Assembly (NCBI RefSeq): GCF_001307765.1
Contig: NZ_LKBA01000019.1
Location: 248,001-312,000, forward strand
From: Aliiroseovarius crassostreae
GTDB taxonomy: Bacteria > Pseudomonadota > Alphaproteobacteria > Rhodobacterales > Rhodobacteraceae
Reading direction: 5' to 3'
Length of the DNA stretch: 64,000 nucleotides
In this document: in pieces, positions 27,737-36,718 of the stretch
How positions within the stretch are numbered: position 1 is the first letter of the stretch
Layout of the letters: every line of letters starts with the position of its first letter
Translations under genes and position numbers: made by a program
Notes under the pieces: model-generated
Seen by the model: the letters and a program-made list of their open reading frames with translations, nothing else
What the model was told of the DNA's origin: nothing
Databases searched by the model: none

Positions 27737-29071
27737 ATGGCCCAGGTAATGAAAATTGCAATCGTCGATGACGAACAGGATATGCGGCAGTCAATTTCTC
27801 AGTGGCTGTCCCTGTCAGGCTTTCAGACCGAAACCTACCCGTCGGCGGCTGATGCGCTGAAAACCATCGGTGCGGATTATCCGGGTGTCGTGGTGTCAGA
27901 CATTCGGATGCCCGGCATGGACGGGATGGATTTTCTGAAAAAACTCATGTCGCTGGACAGTTCGCTGCCGGTGATCATGATCACCGGTCACGGCGATGTG
28001 CCGATGGCGGTTGAGGCGATGCGGGTCGGGGCGTTCGATTTTCTCGAAAAACCGTTCAACCCCGACAATATGACAAGGCTGGTCAAGAAAGCATCCCATA
28101 AACGCCGCATGGCGCTGGACGCGCGCGCCTTGCGAAAAGAGCTGGGCGATGGTTCGACCATCATGAAAAAACTGATCGGGGCTTCCCCGGTCATGTCACG
28201 CCTGCGCGAAGATATCCTCGACATCGGTCAGTCCGACGGTCATGTGCTGATCGAGGGGGAAACCGGAACCGGGAAAACCCTGGTGGCGCACGCGCTGCAT
28301 GCGGTTGGGGCAAAAGCGGGAAAGAAATTTGTCGTGGTGCCCTGTCTCGGGCAGGATGAAGAGGATCTGGGCCGCCGCCTGTTTGGTCCGATGGAAGAGG
28401 GCGGACAGCAGCCTTATGTCGAAGAGGCGCGGGGGGGAACCCTGGTGCTCGAAGATATCGAAGCCTTGCCTATGGCGCTGCAGGCCCGGCTTCTGACCTG
28501 GATCAACGATCAGGGCACCCCGGCCGAGACCCGCATTGTCGCAATCTGCAACCTGCAGGAACAGGGCAAAACCTGCGAAGATTGCTTGCGTCCCGATCTG
28601 TTCTACCGTCTTGCCGCCATGAAAATCACCCTGCCTCCGCTGCGTCAGCGCGGCGAGGATATTCTGATGCTGTTTACCGGCTTTGCCGACCAGTTTGCCG
28701 AGGAATATGGATGCGCCGCCCCCACCGTCAGCGTGCAGGAAGCAGCCCAGCTGATGCAGGCGCCCTGGCCGGGCAATATTCGCCAGTTGATCAATATTTC
28801 GGAACGCGCCGTGCTGCAGTCGCGCCGTGGATCGGGCACCATTTCGTCCCTGTTGATGAATGATCATGAAGAAGCGCAACCGGTGATGACCACCGAGGGC
28901 AAGCCGCTTAAGGAATATGTCGAAGCGTTCGAACGGATGCTGATCGACAACACGATGCGCCGCCACAAAGGATCTATTGTCGGCGTGATGGAAGAGCTTT
29001 GCCTGCCGCGCCGCACCCTGAACGAGAAAATGGCCAAATACGGCCTGCAGCGTGCTGATTATCTGCAATAA
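27737..29071 (+). CDS. dctD: DctD-like response regulator lacking the GAFTGA loop
   Basis: A 444-residue NtrC-family regulator: receiver domain (phospho-Asp in SDIRMPG, about residue 56), AAA+ domain with Walker A GETGTGKT, and a Fis-type C-terminal helix-turn-helix (LPRRTLNEKMAKYGL). The stretch that normally holds GAFTGA, needed for contact with sigma-54, reads RRLFGPMEEGGQQPYV and is shorter. The Walker B segment is LVLEDIE instead of the usual L-F-L-D-E-I. It probably does not activate sigma-54 in the usual way. I took the ATG at 27737 because of its GAGGAG site. Its stop codon TAA is completed by a repeat element. Confidence 0.85.
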   Translation: MAQVMKIAIVDDEQDMRQSISQWLSLSGFQTETYPSAADALKTIGADYPGVVVSDIRMPGMDGMDFLKKLMSLDSSLPVIMITGHGDVPMAVEAMRVGAFDFLEKPFNPDNMTRLVKKASHKRRMALDARALRKELGDGSTIMKKLIGASPVMSRLREDILDIGQSDGHVLIEGETGTGKTLVAHALHAVGAKAGKKFVVVPCLGQDEEDLGRRLFGPMEEGGQQPYVEEARGGTLVLEDIEALPMALQARLLTWINDQGTPAETRIVAICNLQEQGKTCEDCLRPDLFYRLAAMKITLPPLRQRGEDILMLFTGFADQFAEEYGCAAPTVSVQEAAQLMQAPWPGNIRQLINISERAVLQSRRGSGTISSLLMNDHEEAQPVMTTEGKPLKEYVEAFERMLIDNTMRRHKGSIVGVMEELCLPRRTLNEKMAKYGLQRADYLQ

Positions 29072-29183
29072 AGCGTTTCGGCTTTAGCCTGAGACAGGGA
29101 AAAGTCGAAACGCAGCAAGAGATCTCATTGTTGTGAGCGTTTCGGAACAAACATGTGTGTCAAGTTTATCCTGAAACGCTTCA
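29069..29183 (+). mobile_element. MITE-like element copy A
   Basis: A 111-bp element (29071-29181) with terminal inverted repeats AAGCGTTTCG / GAAACGCTT. It is preceded by TA (29069-29070) and followed by CA, a decayed TA. The dctD stop TAA is made of that TA and the first base of the element; without the element the same position would read TAG followed by GCGC. Confidence 0.85.
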
Positions 29184-29209
29184 GGCGCAGCCGGACCAGA
29201 TCTATAACC

Positions 29210-29242
29210 AAAAGGGGCACCAATATTCGGCGCCCCTTTTTT
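29210..29242 (+). terminator. terminator after dctD
   Basis: The stem AAAAGGGGC pairs with GCCCCTTTT and is followed by TTCTTG. It ends the dctBD transcript beyond the inserted element. Confidence 0.8.
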
Positions 29243-29305
29243 CTTGCTGAAAATACCTCGGGGTGAGGCTGAAAGCCGAGGGGCGGAGCCCCTGATTATG
29301 GCCTC
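29237..29305 (+). repeat. GC-rich hairpin repeat (second repeat family, copy 2)
   Basis: The same block as at 16858: TTTTTTCTTGCTG, AAATACCTCGGGGTGAG, then GCTGAAAGCC and GAGGGGCGGAGCCCC hairpins, ending 18 bp before the stop codon of the minus-strand sulfotransferase gene. Confidence 0.7.
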
Positions 29306-29322
29306 AGGCGCGCCTTGCGCGT

Positions 29323-31461
29323 TCAATCCTCTGGCACGCCGTCCAGCCCCTTCAGCCCCTCCAGCATGACCGCCAGCTTGTCTTCATACTGGCGCCAGCG
29401 GCCGATCGAGGAATTGTAAAGCGGCTGGCGGGCCTGGTGGATCGACAGGGTTTTCACCTTCCGCTTGTTTTCATAGAAGGACAGGCAGGCGTCTTCCCAG
29501 TCCAGCTCACAGAATTCCAGCAGCTTGCGCACCTCGGTTTCCGGGTCCGCCACCAGCTTTTCATATTGGATTTCATAAATCCGGTCCGCAGCCAGCTTGC
29601 GCCACGCAGCCAAGTATTCAGTAAACAGGCGATAGACCTCAACCAGATCTTCCTGGTCATTGGTGTAGGTATGTGCCCCGCGCACGAAGCGGTTTTTCAG
29701 CATCGAAAACAGGTTGTCGCGTGGATCACGGCGCAGGGCAACAATCTTGGCTTTGGGAAGGGCAAGCCAGACCAGCGGCGCCACTTTATACGTCGAGATC
29801 GACTTGTCCGTGACGATATCCGTGTCCGGGAACCTCTTCAGCACCGCTTCGCGATACTCGCGCCCGATCTTTTCCAGCGTCGTGTTGGGCAGATCGTTGA
29901 TGGAACCGCCATTTGCGACCACTTTATTGGCATGCGCAAACCCGATTGTGTGAAACAGGGACATCTCATCACCGCCGGTGACACGGGAATGGCTGGCCAG
30001 AATCTGCTCGACCAATGTGGTCCCGGACCGCGGCATCCCGGTGATGAAGATCGGGCTGTCCTGCTGATAGCCCACCTGTCCGATACGTGACATGTCCATC
30101 CCGTCGACAAAGCGCATCATCTTGGTGAAATCGGTCTGCTCTTTTTTCTTGTCATGGGGGAACTCCTCCAGCGCCATGGCATTGGCGGCCTCCAGATAGG
30201 GCCAGACCTTGTCGAACTGCTTGTTGTCTTCCATCAGTTTGACCAGCGCGTAAGCCAGATCCACCCGTGCGGGCAGGTCGGGGTCATTTTCCCACAGCGA
30301 CAGCATTTCCTGGGCGATCGGATCCTCCAGCGGCAGCTTGCGCCCGCCGCCGATCTGGCGATACACCGCGCCGGATTTCAACCCGGCCTCCAACGCGGTT
30401 TTCAACAGGGTTTCAGCCTCTTCGAACTTGCCTCTCTGCTGCATCAGGTTGCCAGCGATCGTGACCACACGCGGATGGGTCGGTGCGCGTTCAAAGGCAT
30501 TGCGCGCCAGCGCCAGCGCCTCTTCGGGCTTTCCGGACTGATCCAGAGCCACCGCGCGCAGCGCTGTTTGTTCGGGCGTGTTGCGGATCGCTTCTGGCAG
30601 GGCATCATAATCCGCCAGCGCTTCATGCGGGCGTTCCAGCATGATCAACGTGTCAATCCGCAAAAGACGCCCCAGCTGATTGCCCGGATCGATTTCCAAA
30701 AGGCGATCGAAATAGGGCACTGCGTTATGCGGGCGGCTCAGTTCTTTCAGGACAAATCCCATATTGCCCAGAAGCTTTGGATTGGAGGGGACCTGTTTAT
30801 GGGCCTGTTCCAGCAGCTCATGCGCTTCGTGAAACCGCGACTGTGTGGACAGAAGCTCACCGTAATTGATCATCGCCTCCGCATAATCCGGGGCGATCTC
30901 AAGCGCCCTGCGATAGGCGGCTTCAGCTTCGTCGGGTTTGCGCATGGCGGTCAGGGTGCCGCCGAGGATCAATTGAATGATCTCGTTTGCCGGATGGGCG
31001 GCAGCCAGGGCCTGGGCTTCTTCATTGACTGCGGCCACGTCGCCAGAGTTGAACCGGGCCAGCAGCTCATTGATCTTGGCGGAGGGGATGCCTACGGATT
31101 TGCGTACCGTGTCGGAATTGCTGCGGGTCATCTGCGCCAGAAGTTTCTTCTGCCCCGACGCCGGAATGCCCACCTTTTTCATCAGTTTCTGGGCGCGCTT
31201 GACTGCGGCCTTGTCCCCGAGCATGGACAGTGCATTGGCATAAAGTGACCAGATTTTCGGATCGCGTGGAACAAGCCGCGTCGCCTCGTGAAAGGCGCTG
31301 ACCGCATCCTTGAAACGCCCCTGTGTCATCGCCGTCTGCCCGGACCGCAATGCTTTTTGCGCCTGGGCAATCGCCGGGTTGGCCGACGGGGCAGGGGCAG
31401 GACGCCCGGATGCCTGGCTGGCCAGCGGAAATATCGGGGGTCTTGATTTGTTTTGCGACAT
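29323..31461 (-). CDS. TPR-repeat sulfotransferase-family protein
   Basis: A 712-residue protein. The first ~450 residues are tetratricopeptide repeats (AEAAYRRALEIAPDYAEAM; FEEAETLLKTALEAG). The C-terminal domain is a sulfotransferase: the PAPS 5'-phosphosulfate loop FITGMPRSGTTLVEQIL, and the 3'-phosphate segment ALRRDPRDNLFS. Cytosolic, no signal peptide. The acceptor is unknown. Start at 31461. TPR-sulfotransferase fusions are common in alphaproteobacteria and may act on proteins or polysaccharides. Confidence 0.88.
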   Translation of the reverse strand: MSQNKSRPPIFPLASQASGRPAPAPSANPAIAQAQKALRSGQTAMTQGRFKDAVSAFHEATRLVPRDPKIWSLYANALSMLGDKAAVKRAQKLMKKVGIPASGQKKLLAQMTRSNSDTVRKSVGIPSAKINELLARFNSGDVAAVNEEAQALAAAHPANEIIQLILGGTLTAMRKPDEAEAAYRRALEIAPDYAEAMINYGELLSTQSRFHEAHELLEQAHKQVPSNPKLLGNMGFVLKELSRPHNAVPYFDRLLEIDPGNQLGRLLRIDTLIMLERPHEALADYDALPEAIRNTPEQTALRAVALDQSGKPEEALALARNAFERAPTHPRVVTIAGNLMQQRGKFEEAETLLKTALEAGLKSGAVYRQIGGGRKLPLEDPIAQEMLSLWENDPDLPARVDLAYALVKLMEDNKQFDKVWPYLEAANAMALEEFPHDKKKEQTDFTKMMRFVDGMDMSRIGQVGYQQDSPIFITGMPRSGTTLVEQILASHSRVTGGDEMSLFHTIGFAHANKVVANGGSINDLPNTTLEKIGREYREAVLKRFPDTDIVTDKSISTYKVAPLVWLALPKAKIVALRRDPRDNLFSMLKNRFVRGAHTYTNDQEDLVEVYRLFTEYLAAWRKLAADRIYEIQYEKLVADPETEVRKLLEFCELDWEDACLSFYENKRKVKTLSIHQARQPLYNSSIGRWRQYEDKLAVMLEGLKGLDGVPED

Positions 31462-31769
31462 GGTGTTGGGTCTCCGCGAGCAGGCCATCCGGGCCGGGCC
31501 AAATTCTTCCTACTGGCTATCGTGACAGCCATGGAGGCGCAAGAGGGGCGCTGGCAATAGCGCAACCGCGGCGCGCATTTGCCGTTATTATTCTTGACTT
31601 ATCCCGATTTTCCACCGATAAGCCGCCAATCCGGCCGAGGGATCCCTTTGCCGGAATGATTAATCTCTGCCCAAACGGGCGCGCCGTTCGAGGCATTGGT
31701 GGGACCAACCCACCGCCGAAACACCGGGAGATCCGGGGCCGTAGGACGCGGAAAATGAAGGAAGACCAA
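31462..31769 (+). promoter_or_regulatory. intergenic region upstream of rplU
   Basis: These 308 bp lie between divergent genes (TPR sulfotransferase and rplU) and must contain both promoters. A TTGACT -35-like hexamer occurs at about 31594. The long untranslated leader before rplU may carry autogenous control sites, but I cannot identify a defined RNA element. Confidence 0.35.
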
Positions 31770-32345
31770 ATGTTTGCGGTTCTGAAAACCGGCGGCAAGC
31801 AATACAAGGTTCAGGCTGGTGACATCCTGCGCGTTGAAAAACTGGCTGCTGAAGCTGGCGAAACCGTCCAGTTCAACGAGATTCTCATGGTTGGCGCCAC
31901 TGTTGGCACCCCGGTCGTCGCTGGCGCCGGTGTGCAGGCAGAAGTGATCGACCAGATCAAAGGCGAGAAAGTCATTCACTTTGTGAAGCGTCGCCGTAAG
32001 CACAGCTCCAAGCGCACCAAAGGTCACCGTCAGCAACTGACGCTGGTGAAGATCACCGAAGTGCTGGAAAACGGTGCTGACAAATCGGGTGTGAAAGCTG
32101 CGATTGGCGCAGGTTCGGTTTCGGGTGCTGCGGCCCCGGCGGCCAAAAAGGCTGCTCCGAAAGCCGAAGCCGCTGCTGGTGCTGACGATCTGACCCAAAT
32201 CACGGGTGTCGGCCCCGCTGCCGCCAAAAAGCTGGCAGATGCCGGCATCACCACCTTCGCCCAGCTGGCCGCTGTCGACGTCGAAACCTTCGATGCCGTC
32301 AAAGTGAAAGCCGAGTGGGTTGAGCAGGCCAAAACTCTGGCCTAA
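31770..32345 (+). CDS. rplU: 50S ribosomal protein L21 with C-terminal HhH extension
   Basis: A 191-residue L21, about 85 residues longer than standard L21. Residues 1-103 are the ribosomal part (MFAVLKTGGKQYKV; KRRRKHSSKRTKGHRQ). An Ala/Lys-rich linker follows, and residues ~133-190 form a helix-hairpin-helix module (LTQITGVGPAAAKKLADAG). This extended form is seen in Rhodobacterales; the role of the extension is unknown. The ATG at 31770 fits the L21 N-terminus; an ATG 5 codons upstream is also in frame. Followed 21 bp later by rpmA. Confidence 0.95.
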   Translation: MFAVLKTGGKQYKVQAGDILRVEKLAAEAGETVQFNEILMVGATVGTPVVAGAGVQAEVIDQIKGEKVIHFVKRRRKHSSKRTKGHRQQLTLVKITEVLENGADKSGVKAAIGAGSVSGAAAPAAKKAAPKAEAAAGADDLTQITGVGPAAAKKLADAGITTFAQLAAVDVETFDAVKVKAEWVEQAKTLA

Positions 32346-32366
32346 TCTTAACTAAGGAGAGATAGC

Positions 32367-32636
32367 ATGGCACATAAAAAAGCTGGCGGTTCATCCCGTA
32401 ACGGCCGCGACTCAGCCGGTCGTCGCCTTGGTGTAAAGAAATACGGTGGCGAAGCCGTCATCCCGGGCAACATCATCGTGCGTCAGCGCGGCACCAAGAT
32501 GTGGCCGGGCGCCAATGTGGGCATGGGCAAAGACCACACCATCTTCGCAACCAGCGAAGGCAAGGTGCAGTTCCACAAAGGCCTGAAAGGCCGCACCTTT
32601 ATTTCGGTTCTCCCGGTGGCGGAGGCCGCTGAGTAA
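32367..32636 (+). CDS. rpmA: 50S ribosomal protein L27
   Basis: An 89-residue L27 at the ribosomal P-site region. The N-terminus [16 protein letters not shown] is conserved and reaches the peptidyl transferase centre; [18 protein letters not shown] also fits. AAGGAGAG ribosome site. A terminator follows at 32666-32699. Confidence 0.97.
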   Translation: MAHKKAGGSSRNGRDSAGRRLGVKKYGGEAVIPGNIIVRQRGTKMWPGANVGMGKDHTIFATSEGKVQFHKGLKGRTFISVLPVAEAAE

Positions 32637-32665
32637 GCCGAAACCTGCAAGGTTTGAAAAATCCA

Positions 32666-32699
32666 GGGGCCGGCGTGATCGCCGGCCCTTTTTCTTTGT
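32666..32699 (+). terminator. rplU-rpmA terminator
   Basis: GGGCCGGC pairs with GCCGGCCC over a six-base loop, followed by TTTTTC. Confidence 0.85.
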
Positions 32700-32856
32700 T
32701 CCGATGCCTCCCATATGGGGGGTAGGAAAATTTAACCATTTTGACGTCATGCTCCTCGCGCGAACCATGGTGGGGCAGGCAATCAACAGGCAATTCCGGG
32801 GCATGGTCCAGCCTGGACCCCGGCTGGAGGTCAGAGCTTTTCGAGGAGGGAAAGCC

Positions 32857-33396
32857 ATGATGCATGATATGATTACCAATCAGCCCGTGATCGAAGCAGA
32901 TCGGTTCGTGCTGCGCCCGGTGCGCAAATCCGATGCGGGTCCAATGGCGCTTTATGCCAGCGATCAGCGCGTCGCCAATGGCACCCGCTCAATCCCTCAT
33001 CCTCTGCCGCCTGGTGCGACCGAAGGGTTCATTGCCCGCGCGCTTGAAAGCACACGTAAGCAAGAGGTCTGGGTGATGGATGGCGCCCGGGATGGCCAGC
33101 GGGAAGTTCTGGGGGTGATCACACTGTCCCGTCTTGATCGCAACCAGTCTGAACTGTCTTACTGGGTGGCGCCTGCCTTCTGGAATGGCGGCCTCGCGTC
33201 CGAGGCGGTTCGGGCGCTGATCGATGCCAATCCGCTGGACAACAGCACGATCTTTGCCTCGGTCTTTCAAGACAGCCCCGCCTCGGCCCGCGTGCTGACC
33301 AATGCAGGGTTCGAATATATCGGGGATGCTGAGAGCTTTTCCGTCTCGCGCAACGCCGCGGTGCCAACCTGGACCTATCTGCGCAAGCTTGCCTGA
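32857..33396 (+). CDS. GNAT acetyltransferase (first of three)
   Basis: A 179-residue GNAT protein of the RimJ/RimL type (ADRFVLRPVRKSD at the start; VAPAFWNGGLASEAVRAL acetyl-CoA loop; SARVLTNAGFEYIG). The ATG at 32857 has a GAGGAGGG site. Such genes follow rplU-rpmA in many Rhodobacterales and precede obgE. Substrate unknown; N-terminal acetylation of ribosomal proteins is possible by family analogy. Confidence 0.85.
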   Translation: MMHDMITNQPVIEADRFVLRPVRKSDAGPMALYASDQRVANGTRSIPHPLPPGATEGFIARALESTRKQEVWVMDGARDGQREVLGVITLSRLDRNQSELSYWVAPAFWNGGLASEAVRALIDANPLDNSTIFASVFQDSPASARVLTNAGFEYIGDAESFSVSRNAAVPTWTYLRKLA

Positions 33397-33418
33397 GGAC
33401 CGGACGAAAGGGTGGGGC

Positions 33419-33925
33419 ATGTTGATCGAAACTGAGCGGTTCACGCTGCGCCCTCTTTTGGTGCAGGATCGTGACCAGGTGGTGAAGGGGCTGAATGACT
33501 ACGCGGTCACAAAATGGCTGACCGTCGTTCCCTTTCCCTATGGTCCGGCAGATTTTGACGGGTTCTTGGCGTTTCTTGATGGCAAACCCGCCCATGAGGC
33601 GCTGGCCATCTGCAAGGGAGAAGGCGTTCTGGGCGTGACCGGGATTGGCGATAGTCTGGGATATTGGCTGGCCCGCTCTCATCAGGGGCAGGGCGTCATG
33701 ACCGAGGCGGCGGGGGCACTGGTCGATTGGTATTTCCGAAATACCCCTGCTGACGCCCTTTTGTCCGGTCATTTCCACGGCAACCATTCGTCGCGGAATG
33801 TTCTGACCAAACTTGGATTTATTTCCACCGGGCAGGTGGAACCGGCCTTTTGTGTGTCGCAGAACAAGACCTTGGATCTGGTCAAGCTTTGCCTGACGCG
33901 TGCGGATTGGGAGGGGCGGCAATGA
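33419..33925 (+). CDS. GNAT acetyltransferase (second of three)
   Basis: A 168-residue GNAT protein (ETERFTLRPL start; WLARSHQGQGVMTEAAGAL acetyl-CoA loop; SRNVLTKLGFIST). It lies 22 bp after the first GNAT gene and overlaps the third by 4 bp. Its sequence differs clearly from its neighbours, so the cluster came from old duplications or separate recruitment. Confidence 0.84.
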   Translation: MLIETERFTLRPLLVQDRDQVVKGLNDYAVTKWLTVVPFPYGPADFDGFLAFLDGKPAHEALAICKGEGVLGVTGIGDSLGYWLARSHQGQGVMTEAAGALVDWYFRNTPADALLSGHFHGNHSSRNVLTKLGFISTGQVEPAFCVSQNKTLDLVKLCLTRADWEGRQ

Positions 33926-34428
33926 TGACGCGCCTCGTAACCCAGCGACTTATGATGCGCCGGACGGAGCCCGCAGACCTGGAGGCGCTGCACGCGCTTG
34001 TATCGCATCATGATGTGGTCAAGATGACGGCAACCTGGCCCTGGCCTGCAGAGCGCGATCATACCCGCGCCCGCTGCGTGCCCTTTGATCCGCAATTGGG
34101 CATGGTGGGACAGGTGTTTCACAAAGGTGAACTGGTGGGCAGTATGGGGATCGCGTCGCGGGACGGCCAACTGCCCGAAATGGGCTACATGTTCGCGCCT
34201 GCCCATTGGGGCCGGGGATTTGCCACAGAGATGGGGCAGGCGCTGATCGCGCATTGCTGGCAACGCTATGACTGGACCGAGATTTCGGCCTGTGTGTTCG
34301 GGGACAACCCAGCCTCGGGCCGGGTGCTGGAAAAGCTTGGCTTTGTTGCAACCGGTCCCTGTCGTGGCTATTGTCGGGCGCGGGACGCGGAGCTTCCGAC
34401 ACTCACCTATCGCCTGTCCCGCCCGTAA
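33922..34428 (+). CDS. GNAT acetyltransferase (third of three)
   Basis: A 168-residue GNAT protein ([13 protein letters not shown] start; [17 protein letters not shown] acetyl-CoA loop; [14 protein letters not shown]). The ATG overlaps the preceding stop (ATGA). The gene ends 113 bp before obgE. Substrate unknown. Confidence 0.84.
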   Translation: MMTRLVTQRLMMRRTEPADLEALHALVSHHDVVKMTATWPWPAERDHTRARCVPFDPQLGMVGQVFHKGELVGSMGIASRDGQLPEMGYMFAPAHWGRGFATEMGQALIAHCWQRYDWTEISACVFGDNPASGRVLEKLGFVATGPCRGYCRARDAELPTLTYRLSRP

Positions 34429-34541
34429 GCCCACGGTTTTCGCGGCTTATTGCGCACAAAGCCCTGCAAAGACTTGAGCATGCGCTCATTTCCCTCTATC
34501 GCCAGTATTCACTAACACAGCCCACCAGAAAGGCACATGTC

Positions 34542-35573
34542 ATGAAGTTTCTCGATCTCGCCAAGGTCTATATCCGCTCTGGTGGCGGTGGGGGGGGCTG
34601 CGTGTCTTTCCGGCGCGAAAAGTTCATCGAATATGGTGGACCGGATGGCGGTGATGGCGGCAAGGGCGGGTCCGTGATTGCCGAAGTGGTCGAGGGGCTG
34701 AACACCCTTATTGATTTCCGCTATCAGCAACATTTCTTTGCCGATAATGGCCGCCCCGGCATGGGCAATCAGCGCACCGGCGCGGATGGCAAGGATATCG
34801 TGCTGCGCGTGCCGGTCGGGACCGAGATCCTCGATGAAGACCAGGAAACCGTGCTTGCTGACCTGACCGAAGTGGGGCAGCGCGTGGTGCTGGCCAAGGG
34901 CGGCAATGGCGGCTTTGGCAACCTGCATTTCAAATCCTCGACCAATCAGGCGCCGCGTCGCGCCAATCCGGGGCAGCCGGGGGTGGATCGCACCATCTGG
35001 CTGCGTCTGAAACTGATTGCAGACGTCGGGCTGCTGGGGCTGCCCAATGCGGGCAAATCAACCTTCCTCGCGGCGACCTCAAATGCGCGCCCCAAAATTG
35101 CCGACTATCCGTTTACCACGCTTCACCCCAACCTGGGTGTGGTTGGCGTTGACGGGGCCGAGTTTGTGGTTGCAGACATTCCCGGCCTGATCGAAGGGGC
35201 CAGCGAAGGGCGTGGGCTGGGGGACCTGTTTCTTGGTCATGTGGAACGCTGCGCGGTGTTGCTTCACCTCGTCGATGGCACATCCGATGACGTGGCGGGG
35301 GACTGGCAGACCATCATCACCGAGGTTGAAGCCTATGGGGATATCCTCGGGGGCAAGACCCGCGTGACGGTTCTGAACAAGGTGGATGCGCTGTCGGATG
35401 AGGAACTGGCAGAAAAACAGGCTGAGCTTGAGGCCGTGGCTGGCCCGGTCCTGCTCATGTCCGGGGCGGCGCAGAAAGGCACGATCGACGTGTTGCGGGC
35501 CCTGCGCCGGGAAATCTCGGAAGATCGCATTCGCCAGAAACCCACAGAGGAGCCCGAGCAATGGCAACCCTGA
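34542..35573 (+). CDS. obgE: GTPase Obg/CgtA
   Basis: A 343-residue ribosome-associated GTPase. The glycine-rich Obg fold is at residues 1-158 ([28 protein letters not shown]). The G domain follows with G1 [11 protein letters not shown]3 DIPGLIEGA and NKVD. It acts in 50S assembly and stress response. It lies downstream of rplU-rpmA, as usual, and overlaps the proB start by 13 bp. Confidence 0.97.
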   Translation: MKFLDLAKVYIRSGGGGGGCVSFRREKFIEYGGPDGGDGGKGGSVIAEVVEGLNTLIDFRYQQHFFADNGRPGMGNQRTGADGKDIVLRVPVGTEILDEDQETVLADLTEVGQRVVLAKGGNGGFGNLHFKSSTNQAPRRANPGQPGVDRTIWLRLKLIADVGLLGLPNAGKSTFLAATSNARPKIADYPFTTLHPNLGVVGVDGAEFVVADIPGLIEGASEGRGLGDLFLGHVERCAVLLHLVDGTSDDVAGDWQTIITEVEAYGDILGGKTRVTVLNKVDALSDEELAEKQAELEAVAGPVLLMSGAAQKGTIDVLRALRREISEDRIRQKPTEEPEQWQP

Positions 35574-36679
35574 GCGGGACACTGGCCAACGCCCGGCGCA
35601 TTGTCGTCAAGATCGGGTCGGCATTGCTGGTTGATGCGCAAACAGGGGCCCTGAAATCGGATTGGCTGGCATCGCTGGCAGAAGATGTTGCCTGGCTCAA
35701 GGGGCGGGGCGCTGACGTGGTTCTGGTGTCTTCCGGCTCCATCGCGCTGGGACGAGGGGTGCTCGGGCTGACACCGGGAACCTTGTCGCTGGAACAGGCG
35801 CAGGCGGCTGCCGCCGTGGGGCAGATCCGTTTGGCCCGTGCATATGAACAGGCGCTGGCCCATCACGATGCCACCACCGCACAGGTGCTGGTCACGCTGG
35901 AAGACAGCGCAGATCGGCGCCGCTACCTGAATTCCCGTGCCACGTTGGAGACGCTGCTGTCCCTGGGCGCGGTGCCGATTGTGAATGAAAACGATACGGT
36001 GGCAACGGATGAGATCCGTTTTGGCGACAATGATCGCCTCGCGGCGCAGGTTGCCGTCACCATCGGTGCCGACCATCTGGTGCTCCTGTCGGATGTGGAC
36101 GGGCTTTATACCGGAAATCCGCGGGTTGATGCCTCTGCCACACGGTTTGACGTTATTGATGAGATCACCCCGGAAATCGAAGCGATGGCGGGGGATGCGG
36201 GAACTGGTCTGTCAAAGGGCGGCATGAAAACCAAGGTGATGGCCGCCAAAACCGCAACCGGGGCAGGCTGCGCTATGACCATCACCGAAGGGTCGCGCTT
36301 TAATCCCTTGAAAACACTGGAAGAAGGGGCGCCGAGCACTTTGTTTGTTGCAGGCACGGACCCCAAGACATCTCGCAAGAAATGGATTGCGTCGATGAAG
36401 CCGCAAGGCGATATCGTTGTGGATGCGGGCGCTGCCCGTGCGCTGGGTCAGGGAAAGTCCCTGCTGCCCGCCGGTGTCAGTGCCGTCTATGGCAGTTTCG
36501 GTCGTGGGGACAGCGTGACCATCCATGGCCCGGATGGGGTGCATATCGGGTCGGGTCTCAGCCGCTATACCGCAGACGAGGCCCGCGCCATTGCCGGAAA
36601 ACGCTCTGACCAGATCGAGGCGGTTTTGGGCTATTCCGGCCGGGCTGCACTTGTTCATCGGGACGATATGTCCCTGTAA
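35561..36679 (+). CDS. proB: glutamate 5-kinase
   Basis: A 372-residue proline-synthesis enzyme that phosphorylates glutamate. The amino-acid kinase domain starts [14 protein letters not shown], has [25 protein letters not shown] and [12 protein letters not shown], and ends in a C-terminal PUA domain (from about residue 280). It overlaps obgE at the 5' end and precedes proA by 39 bp, so all three are co-transcribed. Confidence 0.96.
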   Translation: MATLSGTLANARRIVVKIGSALLVDAQTGALKSDWLASLAEDVAWLKGRGADVVLVSSGSIALGRGVLGLTPGTLSLEQAQAAAAVGQIRLARAYEQALAHHDATTAQVLVTLEDSADRRRYLNSRATLETLLSLGAVPIVNENDTVATDEIRFGDNDRLAAQVAVTIGADHLVLLSDVDGLYTGNPRVDASATRFDVIDEITPEIEAMAGDAGTGLSKGGMKTKVMAAKTATGAGCAMTITEGSRFNPLKTLEEGAPSTLFVAGTDPKTSRKKWIASMKPQGDIVVDAGAARALGQGKSLLPAGVSAVYGSFGRGDSVTIHGPDGVHIGSGLSRYTADEARAIAGKRSDQIEAVLGYSGRAALVHRDDMSL

Positions 36680-36718
36680 AACAATAAGCTAAACGAAAAA
36701 CTTCACACGGAGAGTGAG

